Below are positions 7,983 through 16,451 of a DNA stretch of 64,000 nucleotides, one piece after another; position 1 is the stretch's first letter, and every line of letters starts with the position of its first letter. The position numbers and the translations under genes are program-made. Under the pieces are notes generated by a model that was not told the origin of the DNA, did not search any database, and saw only the letters and a program-made list of their open reading frames with translations. The stretch is from positions 238,449 to 302,448 of the forward strand of contig NZ_JAIQYY010000013.1 of NCBI RefSeq assembly GCF_020181035.1, written 5' to 3'. The DNA comes from Streptomyces sp. CoH27 (GTDB lineage Bacteria; Actinomycetota; Actinomycetes; Streptomycetales; Streptomycetaceae).

Positions 7983-9764
7983 TCACCCGTGCCAGGACCG
8001 CCACAGCGCCGCGTAAGCCCCGTCAGCCGTGACCAGCTCGTCATGGCTGCCCAGCTCGCTGATGCGGCCGTTCTCCACGACGGCGATCACGTCGGCGTCA
8101 TGGGCGGTGTGCAGGCGGTGGGCGATGGCGACCACGGTGCGGCCGTCCAGGACGCGGGCCAGGGAGCGTTCCAGATGGCGTGCCGCGCGCGGGTCGAGGA
8201 GCGAGGTCGCCTCGTCCAGGACCAGCGTGTGCGGATCGGCCAGCACCAGCCGGGCCAGCGCGATCTGCTGGGCCTGGGCGGGGGTGAGCGCCAGGCTGCC
8301 GGAGCCGACCTCGGTGTCCAGGCCGTCGTCCAGGGCCCGCGCCCAGCCGTCCGCGTCGACCGCGCCCAGGGCCGCCCACAGCTCGGCGTCTGTGGCACCG
8401 GTCCGGGCCAGCAGGAGGTTGTCGCGCAGCGAGCCGACGAAGACGTGGTGCTCCTGGTTGACGAGGGCGACGTGCGAGCGGACGCGTTCGGCCGGCATCC
8501 GGGACAGTTCCGCGCCGCCCAGCGTGATCCTGCCCTCCCGGGGCGCGTAGATACCGGCGAGCAGCCTGCCCAGCGTGGATTTGCCCGCTCCCGAGGGACC
8601 GACCAGGGCCATCCGGGTGCCCGGCGCGACCTCCAGGGACACCTTGCGCAGGACGTCGACACCGTCGAGGTAGCCGAAGTGCACCCGCTCGGCGGACACG
8701 TCCCGCCCGTCGGGGGCCAGCGAGGCGTCCCCGGCGTCCGGTTCGATGTCACGCACCCCGACCAGGCGGGCCAGCGACACCTGGGCGACCTGCACCTCGT
8801 CGTACCAGCGCAGGATCAGGTTCACCGGGTCGACGAGCATCTGCGCGATCAGGGCTCCGGTGGTCAGCCGGCCCACCCCGATCCAGCCGTGCAGCACGAA
8901 CACGCCGCCGACCATCAGGACCGAGCCGAGCACGATGACGTGGACGGCGTTGATGACCGGGAACAGCACGGACCGCAGCCACAGGGTGTAGCGCTCCCAG
9001 GCCGTCCACTCCTTGATCCGCCGCTCCGACAGGGTGACACGGCGGGCGCCCAGGCGGTGCGCTTCGATGGTGTGGCCCGCGTCCACGGTCTCGGCGAGCG
9101 CGGCGGCGACGGAGGCGTACCCGGCGGCCTCGGAGCGGTAGCCGGAGGGTGCCCGCTTGAAGTACCAGCGGCACCCGGCCACCAGCACCGGCACGGCGAG
9201 CAGCACGGCGGCCGCCAGCGGCGGGGCCGTCACCACGAGCCCGCCGAGCAGCAGCAGCGCCCACACGACACCGATCGCCAGCTGCGGTACGGCCTCGCGC
9301 ATCGCGTTGGCCAGGCGGTCGATGTCGGTGGTGATGCGGGAGAGCAGGTCACCGGTGCCCGCCCGCTCCAGCACGCCCGGCGGCAGGCCGACGGACCGGA
9401 CGAGGAAGTCCTCGCGCAGGTCGGCCAGCATCCGCTCGCCGAGCACCGCGCCCCGCAGCCGGACCTGCCGTACGAACACGGCCTGCACGGCCAGCGCAAG
9501 CACGAACAGCCCGACGGTCAGGCCCAGTTGAAGATCACGGGACCGGTCGGAGACCCGCTCGACCAGGCCGCCGAGCAGGTAGGGACCCACCATGGAGGCG
9601 ATCACGGCCACCGTGTTCACCGCGATGAGCAGCAGGAACGCCCGCCGGTGCCGGCGGAACAGCTCGGTGACGTAGGCCCGCACGGTCGCGGCCGCGCCGA
9701 CGGGCAGGGTGGTGGCGGTCGTCGGGGCCGCCGGGTCGTACGCCGGTGGCGCAACGCCGATCAT
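7983..9764 (-). CDS. ABC exporter half-transporter (intact Walker A, degenerate signature)
   Basis: A 593-residue type-I exporter half: six transmembrane segments (about 35-300) then a nucleotide-binding domain. Walker A is GPSGAGKST (about residue 390), Walker B LVLDEATS supplies the catalytic Glu, and the switch His lies in IAHRL. The signature loop, normally LSGGQ, is LTPAQ. Its partner upstream has the reverse defects, so the two should form a heterodimer with one working ATP site (this Walker A/B with the partner's LSGGQ). The ATG overlaps the partner's stop by 4 bp (ATGA), indicating coupled translation. Cargo is unknown. Confidence 0.9.
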   Translation of the reverse strand: MIGVAPPAYDPAAPTTATTLPVGAAATVRAYVTELFRRHRRAFLLLIAVNTVAVIASMVGPYLLGGLVERVSDRSRDLQLGLTVGLFVLALAVQAVFVRQVRLRGAVLGERMLADLREDFLVRSVGLPPGVLERAGTGDLLSRITTDIDRLANAMREAVPQLAIGVVWALLLLGGLVVTAPPLAAAVLLAVPVLVAGCRWYFKRAPSGYRSEAAGYASVAAALAETVDAGHTIEAHRLGARRVTLSERRIKEWTAWERYTLWLRSVLFPVINAVHVIVLGSVLMVGGVFVLHGWIGVGRLTTGALIAQMLVDPVNLILRWYDEVQVAQVSLARLVGVRDIEPDAGDASLAPDGRDVSAERVHFGYLDGVDVLRKVSLEVAPGTRMALVGPSGAGKSTLGRLLAGIYAPREGRITLGGAELSRMPAERVRSHVALVNQEHHVFVGSLRDNLLLARTGATDAELWAALGAVDADGWARALDDGLDTEVGSGSLALTPAQAQQIALARLVLADPHTLVLDEATSLLDPRAARHLERSLARVLDGRTVVAIAHRLHTAHDADVIAVVENGRISELGSHDELVTADGAYAALWRSWHG

Positions 9765-11566
9765 GCGCTCTCCTCGATCTCTTCCAGCTCCTGGAGGGCG
9801 TCCAGCAGGACCCCTTCGTCGGCCGCGGCCAGTTCCTCGTCCGTCTCACGCGTCACCACGGCCCGGTACCGTGACTCGCCGTCGACCAGTTCGCGGTGCG
9901 CGCCGACCGCCACGACCTCGCCCTGGTGGACCAGGACGACCAGGTCCGCGCGGTCCAGCAGCAGCGGCGAGGAGGTGAACACCACTGTCGTCCGGCCCGA
10001 ACGCAGCCGGTGCAGCCCGTCCGCGATGCGGGCCTCGGTGTGCGAGTCGACCGCGGAGGTCGGCTCGTCCAGTACCAGCACCTCGGGATCGGTGACCAGC
10101 GACCGGGCCAGTGCCAGCCGCTGGCGCTGGCCGCCGGACAGGGAGCGGCCGCGCTCGGTGATACGGGCGTCCATCGGGTCGGTGGCGTCCAGCGATCCCT
10201 GGACGAGCGCGTCCAGGACGTCGTCGCACTGTGCCGCGGCCAGCGCGTCCGTGGCCGCCACGGCTCCGGAGGCGGGCACGTCGAGCAGCTCGCGCAGCGT
10301 GCCGGACAGCAGCACCGGGTCCTTGTCCTGGACGAGGACGGCACTGCGGGCGCTGTCCAGCGGGAGTTCGTCCAAGGCCACGCCGCCGAGCAGCACCGAC
10401 CGGCCCGGCTCGGTGGGGTGGCCGCCCAGCCGTTCCGCGAGCCTGCCCGCCGCGTCCGGGTCGCCGCAGACCACGGCGGTGAGCCGGCCGGTGGGAGCCA
10501 GCAGACCGGTCTCGGGGTCGTACAGGTCCCCGGTCGGCACCTCGGCCTCGCGGGTACCGTCGGTGGCTGTGGCACGCTCCAGCGACAGCACCCGGGCCGC
10601 CCGTTTGGCCGACGGGCGGGAGAAGGAGTACGCCATGGCGATCTCCTCGAAGTGCCGCAGCGGGTAGTTGAGGATCATGACAGCGCTGTAGACGGTGACG
10701 AGTTCGCCGACCGTGATCCGGCCCTGACGGGCCAGATGGATGCCGTGCCAGACGACGGCGATGAGCAGCAGTCCGGGCAGCAGCACCTGGACGGCGGAGA
10801 TCAGGGACCACATCCGGGCGCTGTGCACCGCGGCGTGCCGCACCTCCTGCGAGGCCCGGCGGTAGCGGTCGAGGAACAGTTCCTCGCCGCCGATGCCGCG
10901 CAGCACGCGCAGCCCGGCGACCGTGTCCGAGGCCAGCTCGGTGGCCCGGCCCGCCTTCTCCCGCTGGAGGTCGGCGCGGCGCGTGGCCCGGGGCAGCAGC
11001 GGCAGCACCGCGAACGCCACGACGGGCAGCCCGATCGCGACGATCACGCCGAGAGCGGGCTGGTAGACGAGGAGGCCGACACCGACCACCACGACCGTGA
11101 GCGCGGCCGCGGTGAACCGGGAGACGGCCTCGACGAACCAGCCCACCTTCTCGACGTCACCGGTGGACACGGCCACGACTTCGCCGGCCGCGACCCGCCG
11201 GGTCAGGGCGGAGCCCAGTTGCGCCGCCTTGCGGGCCAGTAGTTGCTGGACGCGGGCGGCCGCCGTGATCCAGTTGGTGACGGCGGCCCGGTGCAGGAAG
11301 GTGTCGCCGACGGCGATGCCTGTGCCGCAGAGCAGCATCAGACCACCCGTCAGGGCGAGCCGGGTGCCGGACCGGTCGACGACCGCCTGCACGGCGAGGC
11401 CGACACAGAAGGGCAGGGCCGAGACGGAGACGAAGTGCAACAGGCCCCAGGCGAGTGACTTCAGCTGCCCGCCCAGCTGGTTCCGCCAGAGCCACCACAG
11501 GAATCGGGGGCCCGAACGTACGTCCGGGACGCCCGGATCGGAATACGGAAGGTCTTGAATCTGCAT
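9761..11566 (-). CDS. ABC exporter half-transporter (degenerate Walker A, intact signature)
   Basis: A 601-residue type-I exporter half, first gene of the pair. The transmembrane domain covers about residues 25-310. In the nucleotide-binding domain the Walker A position reads CGDPDAAGRL, lacking the GKS/T lysine. The signature LSGGQRQRL (about 476) and Walker B VLVLDEPTSAVD are intact, and the switch-loop His is replaced (FTSSPLLL). This is the pattern of asymmetric exporters such as TM287/288 or BmrCD, where one of two ATP sites is dead. Substrate cannot be told from sequence; antibiotic, peptide or lipid export are all possible. Confidence 0.9.
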   Translation of the reverse strand: MQIQDLPYSDPGVPDVRSGPRFLWWLWRNQLGGQLKSLAWGLLHFVSVSALPFCVGLAVQAVVDRSGTRLALTGGLMLLCGTGIAVGDTFLHRAAVTNWITAAARVQQLLARKAAQLGSALTRRVAAGEVVAVSTGDVEKVGWFVEAVSRFTAAALTVVVVGVGLLVYQPALGVIVAIGLPVVAFAVLPLLPRATRRADLQREKAGRATELASDTVAGLRVLRGIGGEELFLDRYRRASQEVRHAAVHSARMWSLISAVQVLLPGLLLIAVVWHGIHLARQGRITVGELVTVYSAVMILNYPLRHFEEIAMAYSFSRPSAKRAARVLSLERATATDGTREAEVPTGDLYDPETGLLAPTGRLTAVVCGDPDAAGRLAERLGGHPTEPGRSVLLGGVALDELPLDSARSAVLVQDKDPVLLSGTLRELLDVPASGAVAATDALAAAQCDDVLDALVQGSLDATDPMDARITERGRSLSGGQRQRLALARSLVTDPEVLVLDEPTSAVDSHTEARIADGLHRLRSGRTTVVFTSSPLLLDRADLVVLVHQGEVVAVGAHRELVDGESRYRAVVTRETDEELAAADEGVLLDALQELEEIEESA

Positions 11567-11873
11567 GACGTCCCAGTGGCTCGTGTCAGGGAGGGGGAGA
11601 CGATGAGGAGAGGCAGCAAGCCGTGAAAGGTTCGCGTTGGAGAGTGGTGAATTTCAAACGGTTTTCCTGAGGGACCGGCCGCATCCACCGGCTTCCGGCC
11701 ATCGGTTTCACGAGGACTTGACCGATGCCGGCGCTCGCACCAGGACTCCGGCCGGCGTCGGCGGCCGGGTGACCCCGCTCCGCGCAGGTCACCCCGGCGA
11801 TGCTGTCAGCCAACCCGGTGAAATGCCCAGATAAGTCACATTGTCGTTCGGTGCGTGATGCCACCATGGACGT
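11567..11873. other. Divergent intergenic region between ABC exporter and L,D-transpeptidase
   Basis: About 300 bp between divergent genes; it must hold both promoters. No convincing operator or leader was found. Short open frames are shadows. Confidence 0.5.
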
Positions 11874-12617
11874 GTGGCGATCTACAGTGTGCGGCATTGT
11901 GCAGTCGCGGTCACGGCGTTCGGAACTCTCCTGACGACCCTGTCCGGGTGCGGCAGCGATGGATCCGGCCCTGTCGACGCCGAGGGCGCGCAGGGCCCCC
12001 GTCACCCGGTGGTGTCGGCCATCCCTGCAACCGACCCGACCCGTATCCCGGGCGTCGGCGACCGTCTGCATCGGTGGATCCCTCGTAACTCCAGTCAGGT
12101 CGTCGCCGTGTACGGCAAGGGCGAGGACTCACCCGACTCCACGGTCGTGCTGTACATGAAGGAGGGACCGGAGTGGCGGCCGGTGGCGCGTTGGGCCGGC
12201 CACAATGGCCGGAACGGCTGGACCACGGACCATCACTCGGGTGACGAGCGCAGTCCTGTCGGCGTGTTCGGACTCTCCGATGCGGGTGGTGTGCTCGACG
12301 ACCCGGGCAGCATGCTGCCGTACGACCAGGACGAGTACGCCTACGCGCCGACGATCGACACCGAGGCGTACGAGCATGTCTTCGACTACGTCATCGCCAT
12401 TGACTACAACCGCCTGCCGGGCACGCCTCCGCACGACCCTACGCGCCCCGACGGCGACGACAAGGGCGGCGGCGTCTGGCTGCATCCCGACCACGGTGAC
12501 GGCACGGCCGCCTGTGTCAGCGTTCCCAGGGGAGCGATGAAGTTCCTGCTGCGCACGCTCGACCCGGCCCGGCATCCGGTGATGGTGATGGGGGACAAGG
12601 AGGCACTGCGCGCCTGA
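11874..12617 (+). CDS. Lipoprotein with YkuD-type L,D-transpeptidase-like domain
   Basis: A 247-residue exported protein. The N-terminus is a lipoprotein signal with lipobox LSGC (Cys about residue 26), so it should be anchored outside the membrane. The C-terminal half resembles L,D-transpeptidase/YkuD-like proteins: PVGVFGLSDA, then GVWLHPD followed by CVSVP, placing a conserved His and a likely catalytic Cys in the order seen in the family. It would act on peptidoglycan stem peptides. The exact SxGC motif is altered (TAACVSV), so transpeptidase activity is inferred. Starts with GTG and has no obvious ribosome site. Confidence 0.72.
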   Translation: MAIYSVRHCAVAVTAFGTLLTTLSGCGSDGSGPVDAEGAQGPRHPVVSAIPATDPTRIPGVGDRLHRWIPRNSSQVVAVYGKGEDSPDSTVVLYMKEGPEWRPVARWAGHNGRNGWTTDHHSGDERSPVGVFGLSDAGGVLDDPGSMLPYDQDEYAYAPTIDTEAYEHVFDYVIAIDYNRLPGTPPHDPTRPDGDDKGGGVWLHPDHGDGTAACVSVPRGAMKFLLRTLDPARHPVMVMGDKEALRA

Positions 12618-12669
12618 GGCGACGAGGCGTCATTGCGGGGCGGGCCCGACTCCCCGTAGAACACGGGCC

Positions 12670-14280
12670 ATGAGAAGACGGATAGTCATGTCCATGCTCG
12701 CGGGGGCGACCCTCCTGGCGAGCGCGCTCTTCGGCACGGGGGCCGCTGCCGCCCAAGCGGCCGACGTCCCCGGCGAGTTCGGCACGGACTGGCACGACCC
12801 GGTGACCGCGGCACCGCCCGTCGACCGGCCGCACACCAAGTCCTGCCAGGTCACCTTGGCCGACGCCCAGTTCCGCGACTTCACACCCTATCGGGGGACG
12901 TACACCCCGCCCAAGGGCTGCGGCGATCGCTGGAGCAAGGTCGTCCTGCGCCTCGACGGCAAGGTGAAGGGCCGCCAGTACGACCGTCTCGGCTATCTGC
13001 ACATCGGCGGTGTCGAGATTCTGCGCACCTCCACCCCGGAGCCCTCGCCCGACGGCATCGCGTGGCACGTCGAGAAGGACGTCACCCGCTACAGCGACAC
13101 CTTCCGCAGCGCGCGGGACGTCGAGATGCTGATCGGCAACGTCGTGGACGACACGTACACCGGCGTCATCGACGTGCACGTCACGCTGACCTTCTATGCA
13201 GGCCGCCCCGCCGAGCGCACCCCCGACCGCGTCCTCACGCTTGCCGACACGCCCGACGGCACGACTCTCACCACCCCGCGCAACAGCGAGCGGATCGTCG
13301 CCGAGGTGTACGCGACCGGATCCGGGGGCGGCTGCGAGGAGTTCTGGTACCTGACCGTGGCCGACCCGGCGTCGTACTCCTGCAAGGCCGACCACGGCCC
13401 CTACCGCGAGGTGCAGATCAAGGTTGACAGCCGGCTCGCCGGGATCGCCGCGCCGTTCCCGAACGTCTGGACGGGCGGCTGGTCCAACCCCTTCCTCTGG
13501 TACGTCGTCCCGGCCCCGCACGCCTTCGACGTCCGGCCGATCGAGTACGACCTCACGCCCTTCGCCGGCCTCCTCGACGACGGCCGCCCGCACCGCGTCG
13601 AGGTCTCCGTCGTCGGGGTGCCCGCGGGGCAGCCGGGCTGGAGCGCGCCGGTCAATGTGCTGGTCTGGCAGGACGCCCACCGCGCCCAGGTCACCGGAGC
13701 GCTCACCGCGGACGACGCGACGAACCTCGCCAACTCCTCCAGCTACACGCCGGGTTCGGAGAACCGGGTGAACACCGAGGCCGGACACCGGCTCACCGTC
13801 TCCGGATACCTCGACACCTCGCACGGCCGCGTGACCACCACGGTCACCCGCTCGCTCGCCAACACCTCCGTGCACCGCTGGACGGACGGTGAGAACACGG
13901 ACGGGCTGGACGCGACCTGGACCGACGACCAGACGGTGACCGTCGGCGGACACGGCCCCGCGCGGACGACGCGGACGCAGCGGACGTACACCATGGACGG
14001 CGCGACGACCATCGGTACGGACAACCGGCTGCGTACGGTGCTGACCCTGGGCGACCGCGCGTCGATGACGGAGCGGCGGGACGGCCGGCGCACCGCGTGG
14101 TCCCGGCTCGACGACACCTACAGTGGCGACGCGGCGTACACGATCAACGTCCCGCGTGACCAGCGGCATGCGGTCGGGATCTCCCGTGAGCGCTACCGAC
14201 TGGACGGCTCCGACGGCTGCTACGGCCGGTCGTTGGCCACGGCTCAGGGGGTGCTGACGGAGGATCGCGAGGGCTGTTGA
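12670..14280 (+). CDS. Secreted peptide-N4-(N-acetyl-beta-glucosaminyl)asparagine amidase A-like protein
   Basis: A 536-residue secreted protein of the PNGase A family, which removes N-glycans from glycoproteins. A Sec signal peptide (MRRRIVMSMLAGATLLASAL, cleavage near AQA-AD) is followed by the family core: the VTLADAQFRDFTPY region, RLGYLHIGGVEILRTSTPEP, WHVEKDVTRYS and, further on, NPFLWYVVPAPHAFD and YDLTPFAGLLDDG. The C-terminal third is beta-rich with repeated Thr/Asp/Gly. It lies 52 bp after the L,D-transpeptidase gene and is followed by a hairpin terminator. A role in degrading plant or fungal glycoproteins is inferred. Confidence 0.85.
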   Translation: MRRRIVMSMLAGATLLASALFGTGAAAAQAADVPGEFGTDWHDPVTAAPPVDRPHTKSCQVTLADAQFRDFTPYRGTYTPPKGCGDRWSKVVLRLDGKVKGRQYDRLGYLHIGGVEILRTSTPEPSPDGIAWHVEKDVTRYSDTFRSARDVEMLIGNVVDDTYTGVIDVHVTLTFYAGRPAERTPDRVLTLADTPDGTTLTTPRNSERIVAEVYATGSGGGCEEFWYLTVADPASYSCKADHGPYREVQIKVDSRLAGIAAPFPNVWTGGWSNPFLWYVVPAPHAFDVRPIEYDLTPFAGLLDDGRPHRVEVSVVGVPAGQPGWSAPVNVLVWQDAHRAQVTGALTADDATNLANSSSYTPGSENRVNTEAGHRLTVSGYLDTSHGRVTTTVTRSLANTSVHRWTDGENTDGLDATWTDDQTVTVGGHGPARTTRTQRTYTMDGATTIGTDNRLRTVLTLGDRASMTERRDGRRTAWSRLDDTYSGDAAYTINVPRDQRHAVGISRERYRLDGSDGCYGRSLATAQGVLTEDREGC

Positions 14281-14282
14281 GC

Positions 14283-14304
14283 GTGGCGCTGGGGGATGCG
14301 CCAC
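14283..14304 (+). terminator. Hairpin terminator after the PNGase A-like gene
   Basis: Perfect 7-bp stem GTGGCGC / GCGCCAC with an 8-nt loop, starting 2 bp after the stop codon. No T-tract follows, as is common in Streptomyces. Confidence 0.75.
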
Positions 14305-14446
14305 CGGCGGCGTGATTTACACGGCTGTGACACGGGCGTCTCAGAAGGGATCAACGGCACCTCCAGAGTGATCGGCACGGAAGCCGCTTTCCGTATCGCA
14401 GAAGTCCCGCTCGGCTTCCGCACGTCGACATCCCCTAGGAGTGCCC

Positions 14447-15823
14447 GTGCCGCAGTCCGTACCGTCCCTGCCGCGACGCGTCGCACGCATACTGCGTACC
14501 TCCCTCTTCGCGCAGGTCGCCTGCGCGCTCGTGCTCGGCATCGTCGTCGGGAGGCTGTGGCCCGGCGTGGCCACGGATCTCAAGCCGCTCGGTGACGGTT
14601 TCACCCGTCTCATCAAGACGATCATCTCCCCGCTGGTGTTCTGCGTTGTCGTCGTGGGCATCGCCAAGGCCGGTGACCTCAAGGCGTTCGGCCGGATCGG
14701 GCTCAAGGCCCTGATCTGGTTCGAGGTCGCGAGTACGGCGGCGCTGATCATCGGGCTGATCGCCGCCAACGTCGTCCAGCCCGGCTCGGGAATGCACGTC
14801 GACCCGTCCGCGCTGAGCGCCAAGGCGGTCGACGCGAAGACGGGCGGCGGATCTCTGCCCTCGACGACCGAGTTCATCGTGAATGCGCTGCCCACCAGTT
14901 TCATCGGCGCCTTCGCCGAGAACTCCCTGCTCCAAGTGCTCATCCTGGCCTGCCTGGTGGGCGCCGCGCTGCTGCACCTCGGGCACACCAAGGTGCCGCA
15001 GGTGTTGCCCGCCGTCGAGCAGGCCCAGGAGATCATCTTCGCGATCGTCGGCTTCGTCATGCGACTGGCGCCGATCGCGGTGTTCGGCGCGATGGCCGTC
15101 CTGATCGGCCAGTACGGGCTCGGCGTGATCGAGACGTACGCCAAGCTGATCATCCTGTGCTACGCGGCTGCGGCGCTGTTCATCGTGCTGCTCGCCGTCG
15201 CCCTGCGCGTGGTCACCGGGCTCAGCCTGTGGAAGTTCCTGCGCTACATCCGTGAGGAGATGCTGCTCGCGCTCGGCACCGCCTCCACCGAGTCCGTCAT
15301 GCCACGGGTGATGCAGAAGCTCCGCAAGGCCGGCGCTCGCGACGACGCCGTGGGTCTGGTGCTGCCCACCGGCTACTCCTTCAACCTCGACGGCGCCTCG
15401 CTCTACCTCTCCATCGGCACCCTCTTCATCGCGCAGGCGGTGGGTGTCGACCTCAGCCCCGGCCAGCAGCTCACCGTCGTCCTCGTGCTCATGCTGACCA
15501 GCAAGGGGATGGCGGGCGTGCCCGGTTCCGCCTTCCTCGCGCTGTCCGCGACCGCGACCTCGCTGGGCGTCATCCCCGCCGGAGCGGTCGCCCTGCTGCT
15601 CGGCGTCGACCGGATCATGGACTCCATGAGGGTCACCACCAACCTGCTCGGCAACTGCGTCGCCGTCTTCGCGGTCTCCCGCTGGGAAGGTGCGCTGGAC
15701 ACCGTGCGGGCGAAGAAGGTGCTGGACGGGGAGATCGCCTTCGTGCCGGAGGAGGGGCAGGAGGCCGGGGCCGCGACGACGGTACGGCCGGCTGTGCAGG
15801 AAGCCGCTTCCGAGGCCGGCTGA
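14447..15823 (+). CDS. dctA: C4-dicarboxylate:cation symporter DctA
   Basis: A 458-residue member of the dicarboxylate/amino acid:cation symporter family that imports succinate, fumarate and malate. Hydrophobic helices run throughout. Family motifs are visible: IISPLVFCVVVVGIA, ALGTASTESVMP (hairpin HP1 serine-rich region), LPTGYSFNLDG and a second hairpin region LLTSKGMAGVPGSAF-type segment. The GTG at 14447 is taken because AGGAG is 6 bases upstream; a GTG at 14441 overlaps that site. A short acidic C-terminal tail follows the last helix. Confidence 0.92.
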   Translation: MPQSVPSLPRRVARILRTSLFAQVACALVLGIVVGRLWPGVATDLKPLGDGFTRLIKTIISPLVFCVVVVGIAKAGDLKAFGRIGLKALIWFEVASTAALIIGLIAANVVQPGSGMHVDPSALSAKAVDAKTGGGSLPSTTEFIVNALPTSFIGAFAENSLLQVLILACLVGAALLHLGHTKVPQVLPAVEQAQEIIFAIVGFVMRLAPIAVFGAMAVLIGQYGLGVIETYAKLIILCYAAAALFIVLLAVALRVVTGLSLWKFLRYIREEMLLALGTASTESVMPRVMQKLRKAGARDDAVGLVLPTGYSFNLDGASLYLSIGTLFIAQAVGVDLSPGQQLTVVLVLMLTSKGMAGVPGSAFLALSATATSLGVIPAGAVALLLGVDRIMDSMRVTTNLLGNCVAVFAVSRWEGALDTVRAKKVLDGEIAFVPEEGQEAGAATTVRPAVQEAASEAG

Positions 15824-15842
15824 CACCGCCTCCATCGGGTGC

Positions 15843-15882
15843 GCGCGGCCCCCTCTGCCTCCTCGGCGGAGCGGGGCCGCGC
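15843..15882. terminator. Bidirectional terminator between dctA and the MarR gene
   Basis: Inverted repeat GCGCGGCCCC / GGGGCCGCGC (10 bp perfect stem, 20-nt loop) placed between two convergent genes. Confidence 0.7.
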
Positions 15883-15887
15883 CGCGG

Positions 15888-16337
15888 TCAGCAGGTCTTC
15901 GCCGTGTCCCCGTCGATCAGCGTGTCCAGCAGGACCCCCAGCACCTTGCGCTCCTTCTCGGTCAGCGGAGCGAGCATCTCCTCGGCCGCCGACCGGCGGG
16001 CGCCGCGCAGCTCGCGCAGGGTCGCGCGCCCCTCGTCGGTCAGCTCGATCCGGGTCACGCGGCGGTTCGCCGGATCCGCCGCCCGCCGCACCTTCCCGCT
16101 CGCCTCCAGGCCGTCGACCAGCGTCGTCACCGCGCGCGGCACCACCTCCAGGCGCTCGGCCAGGTCGGCCATGCGCGGGGGAGAGGGATAGTGCGCGAGG
16201 GTGCGCAGCAGCCGGGACTGGGCCGGGGTGATGCCCAGGTCGCGCTGTTCCAGATGGCGCTTCTGGATGCGGTGCACCCGGCGGGTGAGCCGCAGCAACT
16301 GCTCGGCGAGCAGGCCGTCGGAATCTGGGGTGCTCAT
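15888..16337 (-). CDS. MarR family transcriptional regulator
   Basis: A 149-residue winged-helix regulator. The HTH lies at about residues 54-76 (RMADLAERLEVVPRAVTTLVDGLEASG), followed by the wing with DPANRRVTRIELTDEG. It is divergent from an ABC exporter gene, with a dyad operator in the gap, so it most probably represses that exporter and itself until a ligand binds. The ligand is unknown. Confidence 0.92.
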   Translation of the reverse strand: MSTPDSDGLLAEQLLRLTRRVHRIQKRHLEQRDLGITPAQSRLLRTLAHYPSPPRMADLAERLEVVPRAVTTLVDGLEASGKVRRAADPANRRVTRIELTDEGRATLRELRGARRSAAEEMLAPLTEKERKVLGVLLDTLIDGDTAKTC

Positions 16338-16361
16338 GCGGGAACAATATCAGGATGCCGT

Positions 16362-16386
16362 TCATTGTGAATATAGGTAACAATGA
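16362..16386. promoter_or_regulatory. Dyad operator in the MarR/ABC-exporter divergent promoter
   Basis: Perfect 7-bp inverted repeat TCATTGT / ACAATGA separated by 11 AT-rich bases (including AATATAG). It is centred between the divergent MarR and exporter genes. Size and position fit a MarR dimer site; binding is inferred. Confidence 0.7.
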
Positions 16387-16451
16387 GCTACGATCCGTCA
16401 GTCATCGTCGGCCGACCCCTGACCGGCGCCCGTTCACCTCCGTAGGAGCCC

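Noticed and set aside
6333..10667. Rightward open frame of about 1440 codons opposite the L31, DUF5709 and ABC exporter genes
   Set aside because: Shadow of the ABC genes; no ribosome site and no recognisable protein sequence.
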